The notes under the pieces: model-generated
Told to the model about the DNA's origin: nothing
Database searches by the model: none
Seen by the model: the letters and a program-made list of their open reading frames with translations, nothing else
Part shown: positions 53,040-62,377 of the stretch, piece after piece
Numbering within the stretch: position 1 is the first letter of the stretch
How the letters are laid out: the number at the start of each line of letters is the position of its first letter
Program-made: the position numbers and the translations under genes
Source: Caulobacter sp. NIBR1757
Lineage (GTDB): Bacteria > Pseudomonadota > Alphaproteobacteria > Caulobacterales > Caulobacteraceae
DNA length: 64,000 nt
Assembly (NCBI RefSeq): GCF_027912495.1
Contig: NZ_CP115463.1
Coordinates: 2,565,501-2,629,500, forward strand
Reading direction: 5' to 3'

Positions 53040-53354
53040 GCAAAAACTACCAATAATTTTCAATGTCTTAGTTAATACGTCTAGACATATTCATCGGCAA
53101 ATTGCGCCCTTCGACACGGAATCCCGCCGGCGAGACGGCGGCGTAGGCATGCCGCCTCACCGCGCCATCAACATTCCCCGCTCCGGCGCCTACGCCCTGT
53201 CAACGTCGGCGCCTACATTCGCCGCGTCCGCATCAACCCGGAAGTCACATCAAATCAGAGACTTCCGCAAAACACCCCGCTTCCCGGAGTCGAGCCGGGG
53301 TATAATCGTAGTCCGCTTCGATAAGGGAGACCTCAGACCCCCGGCCGCAACGGC
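53040..53354. other. Convergent intergenic gap with AT-rich patch
   Basis: No gene is supported in these 315 bases. The gap separates two converging genes, so it should not need a promoter, yet it holds an AT-rich patch with a near-palindrome (AATACGTCTAGACATATT at 53074-53091) and a TATAAT at 53301-53306. A direct repeat CGGCGCCTAC occurs twice about 23 bases apart near 53186-53215. No T-tract terminator is seen. Confidence 0.5.
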
Positions 53355-54116
53355 TCAGGGCTTCACCCGGATCTCGTACAGCTTCGGCCAGAATTTCCCC
53401 GTCACCAGCACGCGCCTGCCCTTGGCGTCATAGGCGATGCCGTTGAGCACATCCTCCCCGCCGGTGCGGTCCGCCGCCGGCAACAGGTCGGTCATGTCGA
53501 TCCAGCCCGTCACCTTTCCAGTGACCGGATCGATCCGCGCGATCCAGTCGGTCCGCCAGATGTTGGCCCAGACCTCGCCCTCGACCCATTCGATTTCGTT
53601 GAGGTTGTTGATCTCGCCGCCACCGTCGGTGACCGTGACCCGGCCGGTCTCCTTGAGGGTATCCGGGTCGAGAAAGCGCAGCTGGGCGGTGCCGTCGCTC
53701 ATGATGATCCGCTTGCCATCATGGGTCAGGGCCCAGCCCTCGCCCGGATAGCTGAACGTGCCTTTCGGCTCGAAGGTCTTGAGATCGTAGAGGAAACCGA
53801 TTTCGTCCTGCCAGGTCAGCTCGACCAGTTTGCCCTTCCAGGCGACGATCCCTTCGCCGAAATACTTCGCATCGAGATCCCGCTTCTGCAGCACCTTGCC
53901 GGTGACCGGATCGACCTTGCGGATGTCGGAGCGGCCCTTCAGCCCGGTGCTCTCGTAGAGCACCCCGTCCTGGAAGAAGAGCCCCTCGGTGAAGGCCCCG
54001 GTGTCGTGCGGAAAGCTGGCCACCACCTCATAGGACTGGATCGGCGCCCGCTCCTGGGCGAACGCCGAGGCGGGAACCAGAACCAGCAGGAGGACAAGGA
54101 GGCGGGCGAGCGGCAA
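53355..54116 (-). CDS. Exported glutaminyl-peptide cyclotransferase
   Basis: Converts N-terminal glutamine to pyroglutamate. The 253 residues begin with a signal peptide (PLARLLVLLLVLVPASAFA) from a TTG start. The beta-propeller type of this enzyme is shown by PHDTGAFTEGLFFQDGVLYE, ELTWQDEIGFLYDL, LNEIEWVEGEVWANIWRTD and GGEDVLNGIAYDA. It is the last gene of the ABC importer operon, 9 bases after the ATPase gene. Confidence 0.92.
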   Translation of the reverse strand: MPLARLLVLLLVLVPASAFAQERAPIQSYEVVASFPHDTGAFTEGLFFQDGVLYESTGLKGRSDIRKVDPVTGKVLQKRDLDAKYFGEGIVAWKGKLVELTWQDEIGFLYDLKTFEPKGTFSYPGEGWALTHDGKRIIMSDGTAQLRFLDPDTLKETGRVTVTDGGGEINNLNEIEWVEGEVWANIWRTDWIARIDPVTGKVTGWIDMTDLLPAADRTGGEDVLNGIAYDAKGRRVLVTGKFWPKLYEIRVKP

Positions 54117-54125
54117 GCGGGAACC

Positions 54126-54878
54126 TCAAACGGCGCGGCGGGTGACCAGAACGGGGCCATCCTCGGTGTCGATGAAGGCGCCGTCGAGGCCAAAGACGGT
54201 GCGCAGGGTGGCGGGGGTCAGCACCTCGCGCGGGGCTCCGTCGGCGGCGACCCGGCCCTCGTGCAGGATGATGAGGCGGCCGCAGACCCGGGCGGCCAGG
54301 GCCAGGTCGTGCAGGGTCAGGACGACGGCGGCGCCCCTCGCCGCTTCCTGGGCCAGCAGGTCGAGGGCCAGGAACTGGGCGTCGGGGTCGAGGCCGGCGG
54401 TCGGCTCGTCGGCGACCAGCAGCGGCGCGCGGGTGGCCAGCAGGCGGGCCAACAGCACCCGCGCCCGCTCGCCGCCGGAGAGGTCGAGCACGCCCCGGCC
54501 CTCGAAACCGGCCAGGCCGACGCGGTCCAGGCAGGCGGCGGCCAGGGCCAGGGCCTGGCCTTCGGGCAGGTCGGGGGCGCCCAGTTCGACGATGCGCAGG
54601 GCGGCGAGATTCCAGCCGACCCGGCGCTCCTGCGGCAAGTAGCCGGCGGCGCGGGCCCGCATCGCCGGCTTGAGATCGGCGATCGGCTTGCCCGCCAGAC
54701 GGACCTGCCCGGCCTGCAGCGGCAACAGGCCAAGGCCGGCCCGCAGCAGGGTGGTCTTGCCGGCGCCGTTGGGGCCCAGAACCCCGACCATCTCGCCGGG
54801 CGCCACGGATAGGCTCACACCCTGGAGGACAGCGCGACCGGAGGGACCCGAGTGAACGCCTGTGAACGACCAGCTCAT
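54126..54878 (-). CDS. ABC importer ATPase, BtuD/FecE type
   Basis: The 250-residue ATP-binding subunit. Walker A is GVLGPNGAGKTTLLRAGLG, the signature is LSGGERARVLLARLL, Walker B is LLVADEPTAGLD, and the switch histidine is in LTLHDLALAARV. The Q-loop is GYLPQERRVGWNL. It overlaps the permease stop by four bases. The substrate class is iron chelates, haem or cobalamin, but which one is not determined. Confidence 0.92.
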   Translation of the reverse strand: MSWSFTGVHSGPSGRAVLQGVSLSVAPGEMVGVLGPNGAGKTTLLRAGLGLLPLQAGQVRLAGKPIADLKPAMRARAAGYLPQERRVGWNLAALRIVELGAPDLPEGQALALAAACLDRVGLAGFEGRGVLDLSGGERARVLLARLLATRAPLLVADEPTAGLDPDAQFLALDLLAQEAARGAAVVLTLHDLALAARVCGRLIILHEGRVAADGAPREVLTPATLRTVFGLDGAFIDTEDGPVLVTRRAV

Positions 54879-55858
54879 GCCCGCCAGCTCCGCGAGGCCC
54901 GCCAGGCGACCAGGGCGAACAGCGGCGCCCCGACCAGGGCGGTGACGACGCCGAGCTTCAGTTCCTGCTCGCTGGGCAGGATGCGGCTGATCAGGTCGGC
55001 GGCGGTCAGCAGGATGGCGCCGGCCACGGCCGAGGGGATCAGCAGCTTGCCGGGATCGTCACCGGCCAGGCGGCGCACCAGATGCGGCGCGGCCAGGCCG
55101 ACGAAGCCGACGACCCCGGCGGCAGCGACGGCGGCTCCGGTCATCAAGGCCGCCCCCGCCACGGCGGCGGTGCGAAGCGAGGCCATCGGCAGCCCGCTCA
55201 AGGCCGCCGTCTCCTCGCCGAGCGTCAGCATGGTCAGGCCCCGCGCCGACCACAGGCAGAGGGCGGCGCCAAGCGTCATGGGAACCAGGGCCCGCAGGAT
55301 GTCGCCGAAGTCGCGGTTGGCGACCGAACCCAGCAGCCAGTTCATCACCTCGGCCGTGGCCACCGGCGAGGGCGAGAAGTTGAAGATCAGCGCCGTCAGG
55401 GCGCCGCCGAGCGAGGACAATGAGACGCCCAGCAAGATCAACGCCTCGGGCTCACGGAACCGCGCCGCCAGGCCCGAGACCAGCAGGCCGGCGGCCAGGG
55501 CGCCGACCAGGGCTCCCGCCTCGACCGCCCCGGTCACCGCCGACAGGCCCAGCGCGATGGTCAGGGCCGCGCCGAGCCCGGCGAAGGCCGACACCCCCAG
55601 CACGCCCGGATCGGCCAGCGGATTGCGCAACAGCCCCTGCAGCGCCGCGCCGGCCAGGCCCAGCCCGCCGCCGATCAGGGCCGCCATCAGGGCGCGCGGC
55701 AGACGGATGGTCCACAGCACCTCGCCCGGCGGCGAGGCCGGGTAGGCGAAGGCCTGGGCGTACTGGCCGGGCGTCAACGTGGTCTCGCCGAGCAGCAGGC
55801 CGGCGAGCAAGACGAGGATCAGCAGGCCCCCAAGGATCAGGGCATTGGTCCGACTCAT
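54875..55858 (-). CDS. ABC importer permease, FecCD/BtuC family
   Basis: A 327-residue permease with about ten membrane helices. LWTIRLPRALMAALIGGGLG and LAGAALQGLLRNPLADPGVL are the FecCD family hallmarks, as is GFVGLAAPHLVRRLAGDDP near the C-terminus. It overlaps both neighbours by four bases (ATGA), so the three importer genes are cotranslated. Confidence 0.95.
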   Translation of the reverse strand: MSRTNALILGGLLILVLLAGLLLGETTLTPGQYAQAFAYPASPPGEVLWTIRLPRALMAALIGGGLGLAGAALQGLLRNPLADPGVLGVSAFAGLGAALTIALGLSAVTGAVEAGALVGALAAGLLVSGLAARFREPEALILLGVSLSSLGGALTALIFNFSPSPVATAEVMNWLLGSVANRDFGDILRALVPMTLGAALCLWSARGLTMLTLGEETAALSGLPMASLRTAAVAGAALMTGAAVAAAGVVGFVGLAAPHLVRRLAGDDPGKLLIPSAVAGAILLTAADLISRILPSEQELKLGVVTALVGAPLFALVAWRASRSWRA

Positions 55859-56670
55859 CGGGGCGCCGCCCTGGCCAGAGCCTCGACACCCTCGGCGGCG
55901 AACCAGGCCGGGCAGCTGAGCACGGAGGCCGGCAGGCTGGCCATGGTCCGCTCCGGCAGCCGCTTCTGCAGGGCCCTGTGCCGGCCCATGCCCCAGCGCT
56001 CGAAGGCGGCCGACAGCCGGTCAAAGAAGCCCAGCACAAAGCCGCGCCGTGGCCCCAGAACGACGTCCTCCAGCCGCACTGGCGCGAACCCGGCCTGCGG
56101 CGCGGCGTTCCGGACGCCGGCGGCGGCCAGGATGCGGTCGATGAAGGTCCCCTGTCCGGCCGTGTAGCCGCTGGGCGTCAGATAGAGACCCGGCTGTCCC
56201 TTCCAGGCGTCCTTCGAGGCGGCCAGCCGCCGGTCCATATCGGCGACGATGCTCTCACCCCGCGCCGGCTGGCCGAGGGCGGCGGCCACAGTGCGGACAT
56301 TGGCCCGCACCCCGTCGAAATCGGTGGCGTCCTCGATCTTCACGACCTTGACGCCATGGGTGGCCAGGGCGGCCTCCAGCCGCGCATCGCCACCCCAGTA
56401 GCGGACGGCCAGGCTCGGGCGGGCGGCCATGATGCTCTCGGTGGTGATGCGCCGCTGCGGCAGGCCTTTGGCGAGAGCGCGCAGATGGGAGTCGGCGTCA
56501 TCGGCCCGGTAGCTGAGGCCGACGATGGTCTCGCGCGGACTGAGGGCGAGGACGTACTGGTCGGCGCATTGGTCGAGCGAGATGACTCGGGGGCTGGCCT
56601 GGGCTGCTGCCGCGCAGAGGAGCATGGCGACAAACGCCAATCCTCCTGCTGTTGCAGCGCTGTGCGTCAT
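55855..56670 (-). CDS. ABC importer substrate-binding protein, BtuF/FepB type
   Basis: A 271-residue periplasmic binding protein. The signal peptide is MTHSAATAGGLAFVAMLLCA, with cleavage after AQA. RVISLDQCADQYVLALSPRE is the usual first beta strand and loop, and VKVVKIEDATDFDGVRANVR the second lobe. Cysteines occur in LDQCADQ and SCPAW. It heads the operon. No cobalamin riboswitch is recognisable upstream; the gap is occupied by a repeat element. Confidence 0.88.
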   Translation of the reverse strand: MTHSAATAGGLAFVAMLLCAAAAQASPRVISLDQCADQYVLALSPRETIVGLSYRADDADSHLRALAKGLPQRRITTESIMAARPSLAVRYWGGDARLEAALATHGVKVVKIEDATDFDGVRANVRTVAAALGQPARGESIVADMDRRLAASKDAWKGQPGLYLTPSGYTAGQGTFIDRILAAAGVRNAAPQAGFAPVRLEDVVLGPRRGFVLGFFDRLSAAFERWGMGRHRALQKRLPERTMASLPASVLSCPAWFAAEGVEALARAAPR

Positions 56671-56744
56671 GGAGTCACCCCGTGCCTGGGCACGGCTGAT
56701 AGCCAAAGGACCGTTCGGCGTCACTCCGGGAATTCCCCCAACAT

Positions 56745-56864
56745 CCGATCACCCCGACGAAAGTCGGGGCCCAGCTGGCAAACCGGAGAGTTGGCTGGCG
56801 CTGATCAGAGCAGGCCCGCCTGCGGTGGTGGACACTGGGTCCCGACTTTCGTTGGGATGATCGG
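56745..56864. repeat. Dispersed inverted-repeat element, family B
   Basis: CCGATCACCCCGACGAAAGT left arm, right arm ending GGGATGATCGG, with the same CCCGAC-GAAA-GTCGGG hairpin. One arm base has changed (CGTTGGG for CGTCGGG in the right arm). The centre is in the opposite orientation to the copies at 39432 and 46947 (CAGCTGGCAAAC..GATCAGAGC..GTGGACACTGGGTCCC). Confidence 0.88.
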
Positions 56865-56883
56865 CGGTTTGGGGGTAGCGAGC

Positions 56884-57519
56884 CTAGTCCGCCACCAGCC
56901 CGTGCAGCATGCCGTCCAGCAGCACCTGGCGGAGTTCATCGTTGTCGGCCCAGTTGAACTTGGGCTTGATGATGATCAGCGAGACCAGGCCGTGACAGGC
57001 GGCCCACAGGGCCTGAGCCGCGCTCTGGGCCGAGCCGGTGCGCAGGCGGCCGGAGGCGGCGATGTCGTTCAGCGCGTCGATGAACTTCTGGAAGCAGAGC
57101 TCGCCGAGATGCTCGGTCGCCTCGGTCTTCTCTTCGCTCATCACCCCGGAGGCGCCGCAGAACACCAGCTGGTAGGCGTTCGGGTTCTCCAGCGCAAAAG
57201 CCATATAGGCGTCGAGCATCATCCGCACCTTGACCACCGGGTCGATCGGCCGGGCGGAAATCTCGCTGTTGATCTCGAGCAGACGGTTGATCGCCCCGTC
57301 GCTGATCTCCAGCAGGATCTGATCCTTGTCCTTGAAGTGCATGTAGAGCGCCGTCGAGGAGACCCCCACCTCATCGGCGATCTTGCGGATCGTGGCGCCC
57401 TGATAGCCCTCGGCCAGGAAGATACGCTGGGCCGCCTTGAGGATTTCGCCCCGCCGCATGTGCCCGTCGCCCTTCGGCTTCCGGGCGGAGCGCTGCGGCT
57501 TCTTGAGAACCGTCGTCAC
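56884..57519 (-). CDS. TetR/AcrR-family transcriptional regulator
   Basis: A 211-residue repressor. The DNA-binding domain is at about 21-70: MRRGEILKAAQRIFLAEGYQ, GATIRKIADEVGVSSTALYM, HFKDKDQILLEI. The C-terminal domain resembles the WHG-type (AQALWAACHGLVSLIIIKPK). The ligand and targets are unknown. It is divergent from the RNA methyltransferase pair, and a repeat separates it from the ABC importer operon. It is the only TetR protein in the window. Confidence 0.93.
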   Translation of the reverse strand: MTTVLKKPQRSARKPKGDGHMRRGEILKAAQRIFLAEGYQGATIRKIADEVGVSSTALYMHFKDKDQILLEISDGAINRLLEINSEISARPIDPVVKVRMMLDAYMAFALENPNAYQLVFCGASGVMSEEKTEATEHLGELCFQKFIDALNDIAASGRLRTGSAQSAAQALWAACHGLVSLIIIKPKFNWADNDELRQVLLDGMLHGLVAD

Positions 57520-57644
57520 TGCCTGTTTCCCCTCACTTCGATCCCCGAACGGAACACTAAACGGGAATCACCTGAGCGGCGCAACACCCTGAGGGGCCGG
57601 GGACGATACTGGACCTTCGAAGCCCCTGCGGCTAATGCCCGCGC

Positions 57645-58541
57645 ATGAGCAACCCGCGCGTCGCCGACGCTCCCATCCTGCTGACCACCAAGGGCTGGGC
57701 CGACTACGCCCTGATCGACAGCGGTCATGGCCGCAAGCTGGAACGCTATGGCCCGTTCAAGGTCGTGCGGCCCGAGCCGCAATGCCTCTGGGCCCCGCGC
57801 CTGTCGAAGGAAGAGTGGGACCGGGCCGACGCCGTCTTCGATCCCACCGACGAGGACGAGAACGGCCGCTGGCAGTTCGCCGGCCAACCGCCGGTGCTGT
57901 TCCCGCTGAGCTGGCGGGAAGCAAAGTTCAACAGCCGCTTCACCAATTTCCGCCACCTGGCCTTCTTCCCCGAGCAGGCGGCCAACTGGGAATGGCTGGA
58001 CGCCAGGATCCGGTCCTCCAAACGCCAGCTGACCATCCTCAACCTGTTCGGCTACACCGGCGTCGCCAGCCTGGTCTGCGCGGCGGCGGGGGCCAAGGTC
58101 ACCCACGTCGACGCCTCCAAGAAGTCGGTGGCCTGGGCTCGCGAGAACGCCATCCTTTCGAAGCTCGACGAGAAGCCGGTCCGCTGGCTGGTCGAGGACG
58201 CCCGCAAGTATGTGCAGCGCGAACTGCGGCGCGGGGCGCAATACGACGGCATCATTCTCGATCCGCCGAAATTCGGGCGCGGTCCGACCGGCGAGACCTG
58301 GCGGCTGTTCGAGGACCTGCCGGAGCTGGCCGACCTCTGCACCCAGCTGCTCAGCCCCGACGCCAGCTTCATGCTGATGAACGCCTATGCGGCGCGCATT
58401 TCCGGCGCCGCGCTGTCGGGCCTGATGGCCGACCAGCTCAAGGGTCGTGGCGGCGTCATCGACTGGGGCGAACTGGCCCTCGAACAGGAAGACGGCGAGC
58501 GCCGTATCGGCCTCAGCTTCTTCGCGAGATGGTCGAAGTGA
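57645..58541 (+). CDS. Class I SAM-dependent RNA methyltransferase, RlmI-like
   Basis: A 298-residue methyltransferase. Motif I is LNLFGYTGVASLVCAAAGAK, the next acidic strand is VTHVDASKKSVAWARENA, and motif IV is ILDPPKFGRGPTGETW, the pattern of 23S rRNA (cytosine-C5) methyltransferases such as RlmI. The PUA domain of RlmI is missing at the N-terminus, so the exact target is uncertain. Its stop overlaps the start of the next methyltransferase. Confidence 0.88.
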   Translation: MSNPRVADAPILLTTKGWADYALIDSGHGRKLERYGPFKVVRPEPQCLWAPRLSKEEWDRADAVFDPTDEDENGRWQFAGQPPVLFPLSWREAKFNSRFTNFRHLAFFPEQAANWEWLDARIRSSKRQLTILNLFGYTGVASLVCAAAGAKVTHVDASKKSVAWARENAILSKLDEKPVRWLVEDARKYVQRELRRGAQYDGIILDPPKFGRGPTGETWRLFEDLPELADLCTQLLSPDASFMLMNAYAARISGAALSGLMADQLKGRGGVIDWGELALEQEDGERRIGLSFFARWSK

Positions 58542-59341
58542 ATTTCAGACAGGTCACATCCCTGTCGAACGAGACGGTCAAGCACGCCCGCGCCCTGCAC
58601 ATGCGCAAGACCCGGGAGCAGAGCGGCCAGTTCCTCGCCGAAGGGCTGAAAATCATCACCGAGGCGGTCGACCAGGGCGTCGCTCCCGACGTCCTGATGT
58701 TCGGCAAGGCGGCCGCCAGCCACCCCCTGCTGATCCGCGCCGCCGAGGCGACGACGGCGGCCGGCGGCGAGGTGATCGAGGTGACGCCCGAGATCCTCGA
58801 AAAGATCGCCCGCCGCGACAACGCCCAGCCGGCTTTGGCTATCTTCAAGCAGCGGTTCGTGCCGCTGGACAGCCTGCGCCCGATCTCGAACGTCTGCTGG
58901 GTGGCCATGGACCGGGTGCGTGATCCGGGGAACCTCGGCACCGTGGTGCGGACCGTCGATGCGGCCGGCGGCGGCGGCGTCATCCTGGTCGGCGACTGCT
59001 GCGATCCCTACTCGGTCGAGGGCGTGCGGGCGACGATGGGCTCGATCTTCGCGGTGCCGTTGGCGCGGGCGACCGTGGAAGAGTTTCTCGCCTGGCGCGG
59101 CCAATGGCCGGGCTCGGTGGTCGGCACATTGCTGACGGCCACGGTCAATCACCACAACGCCGACTACCAGACGCCGACGCTGATCCTGATGGGCAACGAG
59201 GCCCAGGGCCTGCCGCCGGACCTGGCCGCCGCCTGCGACGTCAACGTCAAGATCCCGATGCGCGGCCGGGCCGACAGCCTGAACCTGTCGGTGGCGACGG
59301 GGATCATGATCTATGCGGTGACGGACCGGTTGCTGGGATGA
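58538..59341 (+). CDS. TrmH/SpoU-family RNA methyltransferase
   Basis: A 2'-O-methyltransferase of the SPOUT fold, about 267 residues. The N-terminal substrate-binding part has NETVKHARALHMRKTREQSG and FLAEGLKIITEA. The SPOUT knot has DPGNLGTVVRTVDA, LILMGNEAQGLPPDL and DSLNLSVATGIMIYAV. A GTG at 58538 overlaps the upstream stop as GTGA, as at 12645; an ATG at 58529 is an alternative. It is coupled to the next gene too (ATGA). Confidence 0.9.
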   Translation: MNFRQVTSLSNETVKHARALHMRKTREQSGQFLAEGLKIITEAVDQGVAPDVLMFGKAAASHPLLIRAAEATTAAGGEVIEVTPEILEKIARRDNAQPALAIFKQRFVPLDSLRPISNVCWVAMDRVRDPGNLGTVVRTVDAAGGGGVILVGDCCDPYSVEGVRATMGSIFAVPLARATVEEFLAWRGQWPGSVVGTLLTATVNHHNADYQTPTLILMGNEAQGLPPDLAAACDVNVKIPMRGRADSLNLSVATGIMIYAVTDRLLG

Positions 59342-59817
59342 AGCCCAGAACGATTGGCCTGCTGGTCGCCCTTGTTGCAGCCTCGACCGCCAATTGCTCT
59401 CCCGCGCCTGAAGCCTCCGAAAAGGCCATCGAAAATTGCCTGACGCGAGTGGGTGAGGACCATCGTTACCTTGGCGCGCTTGAACGCGCTGTGATGGGCG
59501 GCAAGGTCTACACGCGCACCAACAGGGCGGCTGATGGCAGGGGCGATCTTTTCACCCTGATCTTCGACGACAACCGTTCGGCGCTGGCCGTGTTCACCAC
59601 CCCCGACAGGCTTGCAACGGCGATCAAGGGCGAGCTGACGCCGGCCCAAGGCGCTGGGACCGAATTCAGAATCGCCGGGAAGGATCTGGCGGCCTACAGC
59701 GCCGAAGGACGGATCGTCCTGAACTACGGCTCCCAGGCCACCGTCGAGTGGGAGAAGGGGACCTTTGGCGAGGCTGCCGCCAAGCCGGACCTTCCCCGCA
59801 ACTGTCCGCCAGCCTGA
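59338..59817 (+). CDS. Small exported protein, possible lipoprotein
   Basis: A 159-residue protein starting within the previous stop (ATGA). The start is hydrophobic (GLLVALVAASTANC), and TANC could be a weak lipobox, although Asn before Cys is unusual. The mature part has a beta-rich middle and a late cysteine (PRNCPPA). No family is recognised. It is tied by overlap to the TrmH gene but need not share its role. Confidence 0.7.
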   Translation: MKPRTIGLLVALVAASTANCSPAPEASEKAIENCLTRVGEDHRYLGALERAVMGGKVYTRTNRAADGRGDLFTLIFDDNRSALAVFTTPDRLATAIKGELTPAQGAGTEFRIAGKDLAAYSAEGRIVLNYGSQATVEWEKGTFGEAAAKPDLPRNCPPA

Positions 59818-59820
59818 CGG

Positions 59821-62253
59821 TCACGTCCCGCGCGGCTTGGCCCGCGTGGTGGCCTCGGCCTTCCAGGGCTCCTCCGGCCAGACGTGCCGGGGATAGCGCC
59901 CCTTCATGTCCGTCCGCACGTCCTTCCATGACCCGCGCCAGAATGCCGGCAGGTCGCGCGTCACCTGGATAGGCCGGTGCGCCGGCGACAGCAGGGCCAG
60001 GACCAGGGGAACGCCGCCGACACTCGGATGAACCTCGACGCCGTACAGTTCCTGCACCCGCACCGAGATGGTCGGCCCGGCCTCGGCGGCGTAGTCGATG
60101 GCCAGGCGTGAGCCGGTCGGGGCGGTCCAGCAGACCGGGGCGGCGGCGTCGAGGTGTCTCTGGACGTCCCAGGGGATCAGGGCGCGCAGGGCGTTTTCGA
60201 GGTCGTTGTCCGAAAGACTGGCGAGGGTGCGGCGCCCCTCGAGGATCGGGGCCAGCCAGTCGTCCAGGCTCGCGATCAGCGCCGCATCGGACAGGTCAGG
60301 CCAATTTGAATCCTGGGTATGCAGGAACCGGACCCGTTCGAGCAGCGACCCCGCCCCCTCCCCGATCGGCAGCGCCGACAAGCCTTCGCGGCGAACATGG
60401 CCGGCGAGCGCGGCGGCGATCATCGCCTTGTCGGGCTTCTCGACCAGCCGGTCCTCCAGCACCAGGCGATCGAGACGCACCAGCCGGCGAGCCCGCACCT
60501 TGCCGTCCGGCTCGATCTCCAGCCGGTCCTCGTTGCTCAGGCGCGAGGCGAAGGCGGCCCGCAGGCTTTCCGGATCGAGCGGCGCGGCCAGCAGGATCCG
60601 GTCGCGCGCCGCGCCACCGCCCAGTTCGCCGACCGCCAGCCAGGTCTCCCGGGCCAGGACATCCGTCGGCTCGACATGGGCGCCCCGGCCGCTGGCCAGC
60701 TGGAACTCGCCGGCCTTGCCGCGCGCCTTGGCCACCCGTTCGGGAAAGGCCTCGGCCAGCAGCAGGCCGGCATCGAGCGGCGGTTGGCGCGGGGGCCGGC
60801 CGGCGGCGCGGGCCCAGCGGTCGGCCAGGGTGCGCGCGTCGCGGGCCCGGGTGCTGCGGTCGCGCTCGAACTGTTCCAGGCGATGGCGCAGGTCCGCGTC
60901 GCGGCCGCCGAGCCCCCGCTCGGTCAGCAGGGCGGCGATGCGCGCCGCCAGCTCGCCCTGCCCGCCGGCCGCGCCGCGGATGACCATATGCGCCAGGCGC
61001 GGCGGCAGGGGCAGGTCCGACAGGGTCTTGCCGTGGGCGGTCAGGCCGCCGGTCTCGTCGAGGGCCTCCAGCCGGGTGAGCAGGTTGCGCGCCTCGCTGA
61101 AGGCGCCGGCCGGCGGTGGATCGAGGAAGGCGAGGTCGGCCGGGTCTCTCGCGCCCCAGCGGGCCAGGTCCAGCGCGAACCCCGACAAGTCCGCCTCGAG
61201 GATTTCAGGCCGGGCGAAGGGGACCAGGGCGCGCGTCTCCGGCTCCTCCCAGAGGCGGTAGCAGACGCCGGGCTCGGTGCGGCCGGCGCGGCCCCGGCGC
61301 TGATCGGCGGCGGCGCGCGAGACGCGCACCGTCTCCAGCCGGGTCAGGCCGCTGGCCGGGTCGTAGCGCGGCACGCGGGCGAAGCCGCTGTCGATGACGA
61401 CGCGCACGCCCTCGATGGTCAGGCTGGTCTCGGCGATGGAGGTGGCCAGCACCACCTTGCGCCGCCCGGCCGGCGCCGGACTGATCGCCGCGTCCTGCTC
61501 GCGCGGGTCCAGCGCCCCGAACAGTGGGCAGAGATCGACATTGGCGGCCACGCCGGCCTCGGCCAGCCAGTCCCGGGTGCGCAGGATCTCGCCCTGCCCC
61601 GGCAGGAAGACCAATAGGCTTCCGGTTTCCTCGGCCAAGGCCTTGCGCACGGCCTTGACCACCTGCTGCTCCAGCCGCGCGGCCGGGTCGCGGCCGAGAT
61701 AGCGGGTATCGACCGGAAAGGCCCGACCCTGGCTCTCGATCACCGGCGCGCCATCCAGCAACCGCGCCACCGCCGCCCCGTCGAGGGTGGCGCTCATCAC
61801 CACGAGGCGCAGGTCTTCACGCAGCACGGCCTGGCTGTCGCGGGCGAGCGCCAGGCCGAGGTCGGCGTCGAGGCTGCGCTCATGAAACTCGTCGAACAGC
61901 ACGGCCGAAACCCCGTCGAGGCCCGGGTCGTCCTGGATCATGCGGGTGAAGACGCCTTCGGTGACCACCTCGATGCGGGTCCTGGCCGACACCTTGGAGT
62001 CCATCCGCACCCGGTAGCCGACCGTCTCCCCCACCCGCTCGCCCAGCGTGGCGGCCATGCGGGCCGCGGCGGCGCGGGCGGCGAGGCGTCGCGGTTCGAG
62101 CAGAATCAGCTTGCCGGCCATCCAAGGCTCACCCAGCAGCGCCAGCGGCACGCGGGTGGTCTTGCCCGCGCCGGGCGGCGCGACCAGAACGGCGTTAACG
62201 CCGGTGTCCAGAACAGCCCGGAGTTCGGGCAGGATTTCCTCGATGGGCAGCAT
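59821..62253 (-). CDS. hrpB: ATP-dependent helicase HrpB
   Basis: A DEAH-type RNA helicase of 810 residues. Walker A is VLVAPPGAGKTTRVPLALL, the DEAH box reads DEFH (VLFDEFHERSLDADLGLAL), motif III is VMSATLDG, and motif VI is RAAADQRRGRAGRTEPG. The HrpB C-terminal domain is present (VEVHPSVGGVPLVLALLSPA, RDLPAFWRGSWKDVRTDMKG, YPRHVWPEEPW). Its cellular role is poorly known. It is convergent with the small exported gene, with three bases between the stops. Confidence 0.96.
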   Translation of the reverse strand: MLPIEEILPELRAVLDTGVNAVLVAPPGAGKTTRVPLALLGEPWMAGKLILLEPRRLAARAAAARMAATLGERVGETVGYRVRMDSKVSARTRIEVVTEGVFTRMIQDDPGLDGVSAVLFDEFHERSLDADLGLALARDSQAVLREDLRLVVMSATLDGAAVARLLDGAPVIESQGRAFPVDTRYLGRDPAARLEQQVVKAVRKALAEETGSLLVFLPGQGEILRTRDWLAEAGVAANVDLCPLFGALDPREQDAAISPAPAGRRKVVLATSIAETSLTIEGVRVVIDSGFARVPRYDPASGLTRLETVRVSRAAADQRRGRAGRTEPGVCYRLWEEPETRALVPFARPEILEADLSGFALDLARWGARDPADLAFLDPPPAGAFSEARNLLTRLEALDETGGLTAHGKTLSDLPLPPRLAHMVIRGAAGGQGELAARIAALLTERGLGGRDADLRHRLEQFERDRSTRARDARTLADRWARAAGRPPRQPPLDAGLLLAEAFPERVAKARGKAGEFQLASGRGAHVEPTDVLARETWLAVGELGGGAARDRILLAAPLDPESLRAAFASRLSNEDRLEIEPDGKVRARRLVRLDRLVLEDRLVEKPDKAMIAAALAGHVRREGLSALPIGEGAGSLLERVRFLHTQDSNWPDLSDAALIASLDDWLAPILEGRRTLASLSDNDLENALRALIPWDVQRHLDAAAPVCWTAPTGSRLAIDYAAEAGPTISVRVQELYGVEVHPSVGGVPLVLALLSPAHRPIQVTRDLPAFWRGSWKDVRTDMKGRYPRHVWPEEPWKAEATTRAKPRGT

Positions 62254-62377
62254 TGCAGGGTTCGTTTAGTGCCCGAATGCCGCGCCGTCACCGCAAGCCG
62301 TTGCGCGGCGCGACTTTACTGCTAACGTCCGCCGCTTGTGAGCCGGCGGGGAGCCGGCCTTTCGGGGAGCGAGACGC

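Noticed and set aside
53149..53433. A 94-codon plus-strand frame in the convergent gap
   Set aside because: It runs into the antisense of the glutaminyl cyclase gene, has no ribosome site and no recognisable domain.
56671..56884. Cobalamin riboswitch upstream of the BtuCDF-type importer
   Set aside because: No conserved riboswitch core is recognisable; the gap is largely a dispersed repeat element.
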